The notes under the pieces: generated by a model
The model's database searches: none
The model's input: the letters and a program-made list of their open reading frames with translations, nothing else
Told to the model about the DNA's origin: nothing
Program-made: the position numbers and the translations under genes
NCBI GenBank assembly: GCA_964386565.1
Contig: CAYLRU010000024.1
Coordinates: 1 to 44,740, forward strand
DNA: 44,740 nt
Direction of reading: 5' to 3'
Source of the DNA: CAYLRU01 sp964386565
GTDB lineage: Bacteria; Desulfobacterota; Desulfobacteria; Desulfobacterales; UBA5616
In this document: one piece after another, positions 1-7,880 of the stretch
Position numbering within the stretch: position 1 is the first letter of the stretch
Layout of the letters: each line of letters starts with the position of its first letter

Positions 1-63
1 TTCGTACCGTATCCGGATCTGATTCAGGATCTGCGGCTGATAAAATTCTGTGAGGACGAATAA
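1..63 (+). CDS. 3' end of an unidentified gene
   Basis: The first twenty codons of the window form an open frame that closes with TAA at 61-63. The visible C-terminus is charged and ends in Cys-Glu-Asp-Glu. It is too short to assign a family. The strong terminator at 121-149 lies about 60 bases downstream on the same strand, which fits this being the last gene of a rightward transcription unit. The reading frame is inferred only from the stop position and the terminator. Confidence 0.4.
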   Translation, partial: FVPYPDLIQDLRLIKFCEDE

Positions 64-120
64 CGGTATCAGATTGTGATGATGCGTTGTAATGAATATT
101 AGAAATTCGATTTTTAAAGG

Positions 121-149
121 ATCCCGGTGCCTTGCGCCGGGATTTTTTT
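121..149 (+). terminator. Rho-independent terminator
   Basis: A ten-base stem (121-130 with 134-143, one G-T wobble) closes a three-base CTT loop. The stem ends directly in a run of seven T (143-149). This is a textbook intrinsic terminator for the gene ending at 63. It also shows that the TTG codon at 132, inside the hairpin, is not a real start for the small protein that follows. Confidence 0.9.
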
Positions 150-176
150 GATGAACCAAAAACATACAAAAAGAGA

Positions 177-380
177 ATGGAAACGGTGGTTATTGAACTC
201 TTAAAGGCGGCAGCAACCCTGATCGCCGCTGTTATTGTCGGCAACTGGTTTATGTCGGAGCTCAAGAAGTGCCGGCGTGATGAAAAGCCCTGGTATGCGG
301 TCTATCTTTCAACACCCGGCATTTTAATTTTAATCGCCATAGTGGTGTTGCCGATTTTTGCTTGGTTGATTAAGTCCTAA
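177..380 (+). CDS. Small two-helix membrane protein, unknown function
   Basis: A 67-residue protein from the ATG at 177, preceded by a weak AAAGAGA ribosome-binding sequence. A longer frame opens at TTG 132, but that codon sits inside an intrinsic terminator, so 177 is preferred. Two hydrophobic stretches are visible, at about residues 7-25 and 44-64. A basic and cysteine-containing loop (KKCRR) and an EKPWY segment lie between them. I do not recognise a family. It sits 44 bases before the S1-domain gene on the same strand and may be cotranscribed with it. Coding status is likely but not certain. Confidence 0.5.
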   Translation: METVVIELLKAAATLIAAVIVGNWFMSELKKCRRDEKPWYAVYLSTPGILILIAIVVLPIFAWLIKS

Positions 381-424
381 AAAATAATTTTATCCGCTTT
401 TGCGGACCAAGAGGGAGTTGCCGT

Positions 425-1891
425 ATGACGGAATCAGATCGTGACAATATGGCGGATCAGGACGGTATGGAAAACGAAACGGAAAGTTTTGCCGACTTGC
501 TTGACGCCTATGGCGCAGGACTGGACCAGCATCTGCAGGTCGGGGATAAAATCCGGGGGAAAATCATTACAATCGGAAAAGAGAACCTGTTTATTGACAC
601 GGGAACCAAGATTGACGGCGTTGTCGAGGTGGAAGAGCTGCTGGATGACGAGGGAAACCTGCCCTACAAGCCGGGTGATGATATCGAGCTGTATATCATG
701 GCCGTTGGTGAAAGTGAAATCAGGATGTCAAAGGCCGTTTCAGGAATCGGAGGGCTGAATTTACTGACAGAGGCATATCACAACGGTATACCGGTGGAGG
801 GGAAAGTTATCGAACCGTGCAAGGGTGGATTGAATATCGAAATTGTAAAAAGAAGAGCATTTTGTCCCATCAGCCAGATTGATGTGCAATATGTTGAAAA
901 TGTCGAAGCATATGTCGGGCAAACCCTTGAGTTCTTGATCACCCAACTGGAAGACAACGGCAGGAATATCGTTGTGTCAAGGCGGAAAATTCTTGAGGCG
1001 GAACTTGAAAAGGTAAAAAATGATTTTTTTTCGAGTTTGAAGAAGGATGCGATTATCGAAGGGAAGGTCACAAAATTGATGCCGTACGGCGCTTTTATTG
1101 AATTGGTCCCGGGGATTCAGGGAATGGCCCATATTTCAGAGTTAAGCTGGTCCAGAACCCAAAAAACGGAAGATTTGCTGAAAGAAGGCGATTGTGTAAC
1201 GGTTAAGGTTCTTGATGTGACGCCGGATCCAAAAGGCCGCGATCCTAAAATTTCCCTTTCCATGAAGCAGTTGACGGACGATCCATGGCTCAATGTGGCA
1301 TCGGAATTTAAAGCCGGTGATAAAGTCAGGGGAACGGTCACCCGATGTGCGCAATTCGGGGCATTTGTGGAAATTACACCCGGCGTGGAGGGACTGGTCC
1401 ATTTAAGTGAAATGAGCTATGTAAAGCGAGTGGTAAAAGCCGAAGACATGGTTCATCCCGGGGATCCGGTCACGGTCCTGATCAAAGAGATCGACGAGGA
1501 ACAGCGACGGATATCGCTCAGTATAAAAGATGCCGAAGGGGATCCATGGGTCGGCACCGAAGAGAAGTATTCCATTGGAAAGGCGTTTAAAGGTGTCCTT
1601 GAAAAAAAAGAAGCGTTCGGCTATTTCATTCAACTGGAACCCGGTGTCACCGGTCTTATGCCCAAATCAAAAATCTCGGAATCTGTTTCAGCCAGATCCA
1701 TTGAAAAATTAAAAGAAGGCGATACCCTTACGGTGGTGGTTGAGGCCATCGATACCCGGAACCGAAAAATGACCCTTTCTCCCGGGGATCTGCAGGACGA
1801 AACCGGCTGGAAAAAATTTACCGGGGATTCAAACCATTCAATGGGACTTTTGGGAGAAAAACTAAAAGAAGCCCTTCGTTCCAGGACCTGA
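425..1891 (+). CDS. Multi-S1-domain RNA-binding protein (ribosomal protein S1-like)
   Basis: A 488-residue protein with five recognisable S1/OB-fold repeats at about residues 39-103, 121-187, 209-281, 297-368 and 384-454. The third to fifth show the typical YGAFIEL / FGAFVEI / FGYFIQL strand followed by an [IL]-x-G-[ML] turn and a closing S-[LM]-K or SLSIKD strand. Bacterial S1 proteins bind mRNA and help it dock on the 30S subunit. Classical S1 has six domains and about 550-570 residues, so this is one domain short. It could be a secondary S1 paralogue rather than the sole rpsA product. The first two domains are the more divergent ones, as in genuine S1, where they bind the ribosome. The start is backed by GAGGGAG at 411-417. 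A small hairpin (393-397 with 402-406) lies just upstream of that site. Confidence 0.85.
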   Translation: MTESDRDNMADQDGMENETESFADLLDAYGAGLDQHLQVGDKIRGKIITIGKENLFIDTGTKIDGVVEVEELLDDEGNLPYKPGDDIELYIMAVGESEIRMSKAVSGIGGLNLLTEAYHNGIPVEGKVIEPCKGGLNIEIVKRRAFCPISQIDVQYVENVEAYVGQTLEFLITQLEDNGRNIVVSRRKILEAELEKVKNDFFSSLKKDAIIEGKVTKLMPYGAFIELVPGIQGMAHISELSWSRTQKTEDLLKEGDCVTVKVLDVTPDPKGRDPKISLSMKQLTDDPWLNVASEFKAGDKVRGTVTRCAQFGAFVEITPGVEGLVHLSEMSYVKRVVKAEDMVHPGDPVTVLIKEIDEEQRRISLSIKDAEGDPWVGTEEKYSIGKAFKGVLEKKEAFGYFIQLEPGVTGLMPKSKISESVSARSIEKLKEGDTLTVVVEAIDTRNRKMTLSPGDLQDETGWKKFTGDSNHSMGLLGEKLKEALRSRT

Positions 1892-1929
1892 GAGAGGCTG
1901 TTTCAGGAGCCGTTACAAATGAAAATCAT

Positions 1930-1964
1930 ACGGGGGGCTTGCCGAAGGCCCCCCCGTTTTTTAT
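1930..1964 (+). terminator. Rho-independent terminator after the S1 gene
   Basis: A GC-rich stem formed by 1930-1938 (a run of six G) and 1949-1957 (a run of C) closes a loop of about ten bases and is followed by six T. It lies 39 bases after the S1-protein stop and terminates that rightward unit before the convergent leftward operon. Confidence 0.85.
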
Positions 1965-2019
1965 CCATAACCGAACATAACGTCATTCATGTCAAACCCA
2001 TCCGGTAAAATGCAACCGT

Positions 2020-2463
2020 TTATCGGGGCATCACCCGGTCCTTGCCGAAACGGCTCCGGTGGGATTTCAAAACCATTGACTTGATCTGGCTGAACTTTCC
2101 AGGCCCTACGATTTTTCTGATCTCCAGGATGAACTGAAATCTTTCCGCGCTGAGTGCCTGTTGGGCCTCTTTCAACTTATTGAATTGTGCATTTATCTTT
2201 GCTTCATCCAGGGTGCCGCCGTCAAGAAGCGTATCCAGTTCAAAGCGCTGGGTTTCCACATCGCTTTTCAGCCGGATTAATTTTCTGCGACTGTTTTGAA
2301 ATGCATTGTCCAACCGGGATACCTGGGATTCGGTTAGTTTCAGATCTTCGACGACCTTGGGGTCTTTCCACCATTTTCCGTGGGGCATGTTCTGGGCCCC
2401 TGCAGATAATGGAATGAATACCAATGATAGAAATAACATCGGCAGCACAATTTTTTTCAACAT
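2020..2463 (-). CDS. Spy/CpxP-like periplasmic protein
   Basis: A 147-residue exported protein. Residues 1-23 form a signal peptide (Lys-Lys, a hydrophobic core, Ala-Gly-Ala cleavage site). The mature part is helical and charged, with an LTESQ motif at 43-47 resembling the LTxxQ motif of the Spy/CpxP/heavy-metal-sensor family. A second long helix lies around residues 90-118. Family members are periplasmic chaperones or stress and metal sensors. It is the third gene of a leftward operon. Its start overlaps the anti-sigma gene by seven bases and has a GGAGG ribosome-binding site within that gene. The coupling suggests that it is a target, or a sensory partner, of the ECF sigma system. It could also belong to the loosely defined periplasmic heavy-metal resistance group; the function is inferred. 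Confidence 0.75.
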   Translation of the reverse strand: MLKKIVLPMLFLSLVFIPLSAGAQNMPHGKWWKDPKVVEDLKLTESQVSRLDNAFQNSRRKLIRLKSDVETQRFELDTLLDGGTLDEAKINAQFNKLKEAQQALSAERFQFILEIRKIVGPGKFSQIKSMVLKSHRSRFGKDRVMPR

Positions 2464-3026
2464 AACAAACCTCCTTTTTTCGTTAAATAACGGGCATTTT
2501 TGTTTAATTCCGGCAACATGGGTTGATCATCCGCAGAGGGCACAAGGTATTCCATATAGTCATCTTCAGTGTCTGTATATGATTCCGAAATCAGTACGGT
2601 ATAAGATTCGGGAAGCGGATTTTCCGTCAGTTTTGATATTTCCGACATCAGCTTTTCATCTTCCCATAAATCGCTCTGTGCGGTGTATCGTGAGACCGTA
2701 TCAAAATGTGGTTTCAGCGGTACCACCCACCATCCGACCATCAGGACCAGCAGCACCGAAACCACAGCGGCCAGCAAAGGTCGTCTAAACATAAACATTT
2801 TTTGACGGGTTTCGGGTTGCAGCCTTGGACGCCTTTTCGGCAGGGGGCTGAGTTGCCGGACCGCTTCCCCCAAACGATGGAATCCATTTTCGGTTTCTTG
2901 TTTCTTTTGCCGACAATCAGCACAGTTTAACAGGTGCTGTCGTATTTCCTTCGGCAGATGCATTTCATCCGCAATTGCCCGCAAAATATGATCCTCATTT
3001 AGATGTTGTTCCGTTTTCATGTTCAT
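2457..3026 (-). CDS. Transmembrane anti-sigma factor with zinc-binding motif
   Basis: A 189-residue protein with an N-terminal cytoplasmic region carrying the H-x3-C-x2-C signature of zinc-finger anti-sigma factors (His31, Cys35, Cys38). A single membrane helix follows at about 82-103, then a periplasmic tail rich in Glu, Asp and Ser. The architecture is that of RsrA/ChrR-like anti-sigma proteins joined to a membrane anchor. It should hold the upstream-encoded ECF sigma factor inactive until an envelope signal arrives. It overlaps the sigma gene by four bases (ATGA), so translation is coupled and stoichiometry likely fixed. The periplasmic domain matches nothing I recognise, so the signal is unknown. 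Confidence 0.85.
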   Translation of the reverse strand: MNMKTEQHLNEDHILRAIADEMHLPKEIRQHLLNCADCRQKKQETENGFHRLGEAVRQLSPLPKRRPRLQPETRQKMFMFRRPLLAAVVSVLLVLMVGWWVVPLKPHFDTVSRYTAQSDLWEDEKLMSEISKLTENPLPESYTVLISESYTDTEDDYMEYLVPSADDQPMLPELNKNARYLTKKGGLLC

Positions 3027-3658
3027 ATGGTTCCTGCGTTGAAAAAATTTTTCAGGCCCTTGTCTTTTTTTACCTTGACCAGGGCGCGGTATAGATGCGT
3101 TTTAACGGTACTTTCACTTTTTGATAATGCCTGGGCGATCTCCCTGATACCAAGCTGATCGATGAATCTGAGAAGGAAGACCTCCTTTTCCATCTTTGAC
3201 AGCCGGTCCATGGACAGAGAAAATTGCTGCCAGAAATCTTTTTGAATGACATTATCAAGTGGATCCGGATCCGGCTGTTGAAAATCTCCCGGTCCATCCT
3301 CATCAACCGCATCATTTTCTGAAAAAATTGAGATCAGAGATCGAAACCTTTTTTTCCGGTAAAAATCCCGGATCCTGTTTATAGCGATTCGGTACAACCA
3401 TGCCTTAAAATGTCCCAACGTTTTTAATTGGCCGATATTTTTAAACGCCTGAAGGAAAACATCCTGTGTAATGTCTTCCGCATCCATTTGCGACCCGATC
3501 CTGAAAAAAACCATTCTGAAAATATCCTGGTGAAACCGATCGATAAGCCGGTTAAAAGCTTGTCTGCTTCCCTCCTTTGCTTCCCATACCAGTTTTTCAA
3601 ATTCCAGGGCTGAATCCTCAACCGGATCATATGGTTTCGGCAGGGCCATGTTTTCCAT
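3023..3658 (-). CDS. ECF-family RNA polymerase sigma factor
   Basis: A 211-residue sigma-70-type factor of the extracytoplasmic function group. Region 2 spans about residues 35-100 and contains DAEDITQDVFLQAFK, which matches the conserved DA-[ED]-D-[LI]-TQ-[ED]-[VT]-F element. A variable, acidic linker runs from 107 to 138. Region 4 (about 146-198) carries a helix-turn-helix with IREIAQAL and STVKTHL motifs, used for the -35 element. It is the first gene of a three-gene leftward operon with its anti-sigma factor and a Spy-like protein. ECF operons commonly autoregulate, but I could not identify a convincing bipartite ECF promoter upstream. The subgroup (RpoE-like or RsrA/SigR-like) cannot be fixed by eye. 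Confidence 0.92.
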   Translation of the reverse strand: MENMALPKPYDPVEDSALEFEKLVWEAKEGSRQAFNRLIDRFHQDIFRMVFFRIGSQMDAEDITQDVFLQAFKNIGQLKTLGHFKAWLYRIAINRIRDFYRKKRFRSLISIFSENDAVDEDGPGDFQQPDPDPLDNVIQKDFWQQFSLSMDRLSKMEKEVFLLRFIDQLGIREIAQALSKSESTVKTHLYRALVKVKKDKGLKNFFNAGTI

Positions 3659-4133
3659 AATGGTCTTTACGTGATTATCGCGATTTCACAATCAATTCGG
3701 TTTATTTTTCATCCGTTACATTTTAACCCAAAAGACGGGTTTGGTATATCATTTGTTTACAAAATATTTTAGAAACAGTTTCAAATCCTCGTCCAATGGC
3801 CGACAGCGACATTGCTGCCCGGCTCAAAAGGCTCATCATGCTGTAGCGTGACGTTGCTTTTTTGCCGAGTCGCGTATTGCGCCTGTACCTGATTCGAGGT
3901 ATTGAAACCGCTTCCGGCAAAGTTTGATTAATCAATCGGCCGCCAAAATCTTTCAGCCGGTTTTTTTGATGAATTATGGTTGAAAATTATTTAATTTTGT
4001 TTATAATATTTGATTTTGAGCAAAACTGAAACCCTGGCCTGCGCTATGTGAAGGCTCATCGTTCGGTTTATTTGAGACGTTAGAATACATTTTACCAAGG
4101 TTTCCCACGATAACGATAAAAAGGTCGAGTCCC
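3659..4133. other. 475-base intergenic region between the ECF operon and the QW-motif gene
   Basis: No convincing gene is present. A 70-codon leftward frame (3723-3935) lacks a ribosome-binding site and any recognisable motif. A short hairpin (ATCGGC with GCCGGT, about 3937-3961) followed by a T run at 3961-3967 resembles a rightward terminator, though no rightward gene precedes it. The right part is AT-rich and holds the promoter at 3980-4007. The middle may be decayed coding sequence, but I cannot name a source. Confidence 0.5.
3980..4007 (+). promoter_or_regulatory. Sigma-70-type promoter for the QW-motif gene
   Basis: TTGAAA (3980-3985) and TATAAT (4002-4007) are separated by 16 bases in an AT-rich stretch. 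The gene start is about 127 bases downstream, leaving an untranslated leader of roughly 115 bases. This is a sequence-based prediction only. Confidence 0.55.
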
Positions 4134-5180
4134 ATGAAATCAAGTCCCTCAAAAAGCAAGCAAGAACTTGCCGTTGATATCGATTCGGTATCCTCTCTTA
4201 TTGTAAAAATCCAAAAGAAAAATGGTGAAATTCCATGGGCTCATGGTGAAAAAACAGACCCATGGGATCATGTTGAAGCGACCATGGGGTTAACAATCGG
4301 AGGGTATTATGAAGAAGCAAAACGTGCCTTTATCTGGCTTAAGGAGAGCCAACTGGAGGACGGGAGCTGGTATGCGTCCTACCGTAACGGGGAGCCGGAA
4401 GACAGGACCCATGACACCAACATGAGTTCATATATCGCTGTGGGCCTGTTTCATTATTTCCTGATCACCGGTGACTGGCAGTTTATCAGGGAGATGTGGT
4501 ATACCCTTGAGGGGGGGATATCATTTGCATTGAGCCTTCAGACGCCGGAAGGGGAGATTCACTGGGCCAAAAGCCCTGACGGCCTTACGGATCCCATTGC
4601 CCTTTTAACGGGATCCAGCTCCGTTTATATGAGTGTGAAATGCGCCCTGGCGCTGGCTGGTCTGCTCGGTATCCGGAAACCGCAATGGCGGGCATCCCTT
4701 CACAAACTGGGAGATGCCATTCGGCATAAACCCCATCTGTTTAACATGACCAAATCGAGATTTTCCATGGACTGGTTTTATCCCGTTCTCTCCGGCGCCA
4801 TAACAGGTGCCGGGGCCCAGCGCAGAATCGAAAAATACTGGCGGAAATTTATTGTTAAAGATCAGGGCGTGCGGTGTGTGTCGGACCAGCCCTGGATTAC
4901 CATGGCGGAAACATCCGAGCTGTGCCTGGCATTATCCGCCATCGGGAATAACAATCTTTCCGGCATCGTATTCAACTGGATTCAGAACCGCACCTTTGAG
5001 GACAATACATTCTGGTGCGGTTATACCTATCCGGATATCACCGTCTGGCCCGAAGACAAAATGACGTGGACCAATGCCGTGGTGTTGATGGCGGCGGATG
5101 CACTGTATGAGCTCACACCGGGCGCTAAGCTGTTTAACCATCGGTTCTGGGAGTCATCCATATTTTCAAGATTTATATAA
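4134..5180 (+). CDS. Terpene-cyclase/prenyltransferase-fold (alpha/alpha toroid) protein
   Basis: A 348-residue soluble, helical protein. Residues 73-79 (QLEDGSW) form a QW motif, the repeat typical of squalene/oxidosqualene cyclases and related prenyltransferase beta-like domains. A weaker related segment, with FWCGYTYPD, lies near 293-301. The protein is about half the length of a full squalene-hopene cyclase, and I see no DxDD catalytic motif, so cyclase activity is not supported. Single-toroid proteins of this type are usually annotated as prenyltransferase/squalene-oxidase repeat proteins of unknown substrate. A six-hairpin glycosidase-like fold is an alternative. A hexapeptide acyltransferase follows 104 bases later on the same strand, which hints at a shared cell-surface or lipid modification role. 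The start is ATG with an AAGG nine bases upstream. Confidence 0.65.
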   Translation: MKSSPSKSKQELAVDIDSVSSLIVKIQKKNGEIPWAHGEKTDPWDHVEATMGLTIGGYYEEAKRAFIWLKESQLEDGSWYASYRNGEPEDRTHDTNMSSYIAVGLFHYFLITGDWQFIREMWYTLEGGISFALSLQTPEGEIHWAKSPDGLTDPIALLTGSSSVYMSVKCALALAGLLGIRKPQWRASLHKLGDAIRHKPHLFNMTKSRFSMDWFYPVLSGAITGAGAQRRIEKYWRKFIVKDQGVRCVSDQPWITMAETSELCLALSAIGNNNLSGIVFNWIQNRTFEDNTFWCGYTYPDITVWPEDKMTWTNAVVLMAADALYELTPGAKLFNHRFWESSIFSRFI

Positions 5181-5284
5181 CTGAATCTTGCATGAAAAAT
5201 CATGAGAACCCTTGTAGAGAAATTCGGAATTCCGGTTCCGGAAACGCGCGGGATCTGGAACCGGAATAAATAAGGTTTGAATTA

Positions 5285-6004
5285 TTGAGAAGAGATCATC
5301 GGCCATATTTTATAAAGAAAGCTTATTTGAATTTTGAAAAGCTGTATGCGCGGCATTTTTTAAAGCCCCATTTTGAGTATCTGGGAGAGCATTACACCTT
5401 TGTTCGGCCCTGGCATGTCCGAATTTTTGGGGCGCCCATAGAGCTTGGTGCGTATTCCAATGTCATCGGCGCTGCTGAGAGCAAGGTGAGGCTTTCGGTC
5501 TGGTCCGAAGATAAGGACAAGGGCGGGATAAAAATCGGAAATTACTGTTTGATATGCCCGGGTGTCAGAATCAGTTCCGCTTACCGGATTACCATCGGGG
5601 ACAATTGTATGTTTGCCAACGGTGTGTTTATTACGGATGCGGACTGGCACGGCATCTATGACAGGGTTTCCATCGGCAGGACCGAGCCGATCGTGATCCA
5701 GAATAACGCCTGGATAGGCGACAGCGCCATCATCTGCAAGGGTGTCACCATCGGTGAAAACAGTATTATCGGGGCCGGGTCCGTCGTTACCAGCAATGTG
5801 CCGCCGAACTCCATCGCGGCGGGGAACCCCGCCAGAATTGTCCGGCAGCTCGATCCCGATGAAAAAATTATTACAAGGGAACAATGGCTTCCGGATATTT
5901 TCCGTTTGTCCAAGGGCATTGACCGGGTGGAGCGGGTGAAATACCGTGACAATACCCTGCTGCATTACCTGAGATATCTGATCAGGCCCAAATACGGGGA
6001 TTAA
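5285..6004 (+). CDS. Hexapeptide-repeat (left-handed beta-helix) acyltransferase
   Basis: A 239-residue protein of the LbH acyltransferase superfamily. Hexapeptide repeats run from about residue 81 to 185, with imperfect [LIV]-G-x4 units (IKIGNY, ITIGDN, AWIGDS, VTIGEN, SIIGAG). They end in the A-G-N-P-A-[RK] motif typical of maltose/galactoside/serine O-acetyltransferases. His122 in the loop DADWHG is in the position of the catalytic base. The enzyme probably transfers an acetyl or other acyl group from a CoA thioester to a sugar or small hydroxylated acceptor; the acceptor is unknown. The start is a TTG with AAGG at 5272-5275; no in-frame ATG precedes the fold. Its stop shares the bases TTAA with the stop of the convergent MFS gene. 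Confidence 0.85.
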   Translation: MRRDHRPYFIKKAYLNFEKLYARHFLKPHFEYLGEHYTFVRPWHVRIFGAPIELGAYSNVIGAAESKVRLSVWSEDKDKGGIKIGNYCLICPGVRISSAYRITIGDNCMFANGVFITDADWHGIYDRVSIGRTEPIVIQNNAWIGDSAIICKGVTIGENSIIGAGSVVTSNVPPNSIAAGNPARIVRQLDPDEKIITREQWLPDIFRLSKGIDRVERVKYRDNTLLHYLRYLIRPKYGD

Positions 6005-7176
6005 CCCGATGCGGTTTGATTGCCTTTCGTGGATTTTGCAACAACCAGATACCCGCAGAACAGAATACCGCCCACCGCTGCAATCCCGGCACTGATGATA
6101 AACAACAGCCTTGATCCCACTGATTCATAAAGGTAGCCGTTTATAAAAAAACCGATCATCAGGCCCAAACCATAGGTAACGGCATTGTTGACGGCCTGAC
6201 CCATGGTTTTTGCTTCCTCCGGGGCCATCCGGTCGATATACAGAATTCCGGCCATATGGAACGTGCCGTAAGTGACGGCGTGAAGGACCTGGGCTGAAAT
6301 AATGAATACGGGTGAAGTAAAAATATAGAGCAGGCACCACCTCAGAACTGCAACGGCAAAAGAGAAAACCAGCACCGCTTCCAGAGAGAACCGGTTAAAG
6401 AGGCTTCTTGACTTCAACATGGCCAGGATTTCCGCAACCGAAGCAAGCGCCCATACGGACCCGATAAATAACTTGGAATAGCCCAGATGTTCCAGATGGA
6501 TGGAAAAGAAACCATAATAGGCGCCGTGGCTGACCAGCATCAGGAATGCGCAAAACAGAAAAAGCACGATGGGTTTTTGTAAAAAATGGTGGAATTTCGG
6601 AACCGGCTCTGCATGAATTTTCTGGATATGATGCGGGATTTTCAGTGCGGCAACTGCCTGGATGATTGAACCGATGAGAATGGTGACCAGGATGATGCGA
6701 ATAGAAAACAGATCAATGACCCTTCCCATAATCATGACGATTAAAATAAAGCTGGCAGAGCCCCATGCCCTGATCGTGCCGTAACTTCTTTTTTCCTTTC
6801 CCAGGGTGTCCATGGTCAGTGCTTCTAAAAAAGAGATGATCGGAGCATAAAAAATACCGTATAACAGGCAGATCACCAGCATCCACTGAAAATCCGTTGT
6901 CCGGAGAAATAAGTACCAGATTGCGGCACTGATGAAACAGCAGCCGATATAGATGGGTTTTCTCAAGTGAAAACGATCTGCTACGGCACCGAACAATACC
7001 GGGAAAATAATGGTCGAGACGGATCTTACCGATGACAGTGTTCCGATCTGAACCCCGTTAAAGCCGAGATGAAGGCAATACAGGTTAAAATAAGGGAGAA
7101 AAACCCCCATGACGCCGAAATGCAGAAAGTATTGTGAAGCAATGGTCCATGGATATGCGGTCCGGGCTGATTTCAT
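6001..7176 (-). CDS. Major facilitator superfamily transporter, LacY/HcaT-like
   Basis: An integral membrane protein of about 391 residues with some twelve hydrophobic segments and short loops. It follows the MFS_1-like pattern seen in LacY, nucleoside permeases and 3-phenylpropionate (HcaT) transporters. An N-terminal SQYFLHFGVMGVFLPYF helix and a GALADRF-like loop between helices 2 and 3 (GAVADRFHLRKP) are visible. The substrate cannot be predicted; proton symport of a sugar, nucleoside or aromatic acid is typical. The start is uncertain. The frame opens at TTG 7212, with ATGs at 7188 and 7176. The last is chosen because AGGA precedes it, though very closely. The 3' end overlaps the convergent acyltransferase gene by four bases. 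Confidence 0.8.
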   Translation of the reverse strand: MKSARTAYPWTIASQYFLHFGVMGVFLPYFNLYCLHLGFNGVQIGTLSSVRSVSTIIFPVLFGAVADRFHLRKPIYIGCCFISAAIWYLFLRTTDFQWMLVICLLYGIFYAPIISFLEALTMDTLGKEKRSYGTIRAWGSASFILIVMIMGRVIDLFSIRIILVTILIGSIIQAVAALKIPHHIQKIHAEPVPKFHHFLQKPIVLFLFCAFLMLVSHGAYYGFFSIHLEHLGYSKLFIGSVWALASVAEILAMLKSRSLFNRFSLEAVLVFSFAVAVLRWCLLYIFTSPVFIISAQVLHAVTYGTFHMAGILYIDRMAPEEAKTMGQAVNNAVTYGLGLMIGFFINGYLYESVGSRLLFIISAGIAAVGGILFCGYLVVAKSTKGNQTASG

Positions 7177-7319
7177 GATCCTGGTCATAGAATATTTGGA
7201 TGAAAAACACAATATGACAAATCAACGCCGGTGAGAAGTTTTCTTTACAACAAGCCGCGTTAATGATAATTTTAAAAACAATAACCGTATCTCGTGAAAA
7301 GACACGATAATTTAAAGTC

Positions 7320-7349
7320 TTGGCGATTTTCAGAAAGTGTTAATATTAT
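7320..7349 (+). promoter_or_regulatory. Candidate promoter for hsp20-lon
   Basis: TTGGCG (7320-7325) and TATTAT (7344-7349) are spaced by 18 bases, and the Hsp20 start lies 31 bases further on. A small stem, TCGTG with CACGA (7292-7307), lies upstream. No CIRCE element or sigma-32-type sequence is visible, so heat control would need another mechanism. Confidence 0.45.
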
Positions 7350-7379
7350 GCAGAGGGTCTTCTAAAAAAGGAGCCGGTC

Positions 7380-7826
7380 ATGGACTATATCAAGGTAAGA
7401 TTTAAGAATGGTTTCGATCATCAGGGATCCATAACGAGCCGGGTTGTCGAAGACATATTCCGAACGATAAACCCGTTGTTTTCGCTTTCGGATCGGTCGT
7501 TAAAACCGCAGATCGATGTCTTTGAAACACGGAAGGAGATTTATATCCTGGCTGAAATTGCCGGTGTTGATCCCAAAGACCTGGATGTTGAAATCAGTCG
7601 GAAGACCATTAAGATCGCAGGACGACGACGGCAGATGCAATTTTCGGAAAAAGGGGCGTTTCGTCTGGCGGAAGTGCAGTACGGGCCTTTTGAACGGGCG
7701 TTTATCCTGCCGTGCCTCATTGACACGGATCGCGTATCAGCATCCTATACCAACGGCATGCTCCATATCCGGCTTGAAAAAATTCGGCAGGATCAAACCT
7801 ATTCGGTCCCCATATCGGACGGCTAA
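7380..7826 (+). CDS. Small heat shock protein Hsp20 (alpha-crystallin family)
   Basis: A 148-residue protein with an alpha-crystallin domain at about residues 44-134. It shows the A-G-V-D-P-K-D-L-D-V-E strand and the closing A-x-Y-x-N-G-[ML]-L-x-[IV] motif (SYTNGMLHIRLEK). Hsp20 proteins form oligomers that hold unfolding proteins without using ATP. The N-terminal arm is about 43 residues and the C-terminal extension is short, as usual. AAGGAGCC precedes the ATG at good spacing. The Lon protease gene follows 54 bases downstream on the same strand, so holding chaperone and protease are probably coexpressed as a proteostasis pair. Confidence 0.93.
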   Translation: MDYIKVRFKNGFDHQGSITSRVVEDIFRTINPLFSLSDRSLKPQIDVFETRKEIYILAEIAGVDPKDLDVEISRKTIKIAGRRRQMQFSEKGAFRLAEVQYGPFERAFILPCLIDTDRVSASYTNGMLHIRLEKIRQDQTYSVPISDG

Positions 7827-7880
7827 GCTGAAACCGGTTGGATATAAACGATCTTACAGAAAATATTTTCAGGGGGAAAC

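Noticed and set aside
132..176. Longer N-terminus of the small membrane protein from TTG 132
   Set aside because: The TTG and the first codons lie in the stem and T run of a strong terminator (121-149), so the ATG at 177 is a better start.
3723..3935. Leftward 70-codon frame in the large intergenic region
   Set aside because: No ribosome-binding site, no recognisable motif, and composition like non-coding or decayed DNA.
4134..5180. Squalene-hopene cyclase
   Set aside because: The protein is half the usual length and the DxDD catalytic motif was not found.
5360..5965. 201-codon leftward frame over the acyltransferase
   Set aside because: It mirrors the hexapeptide repeat gene, and its periodic Asp/Gly composition comes from that repeat.
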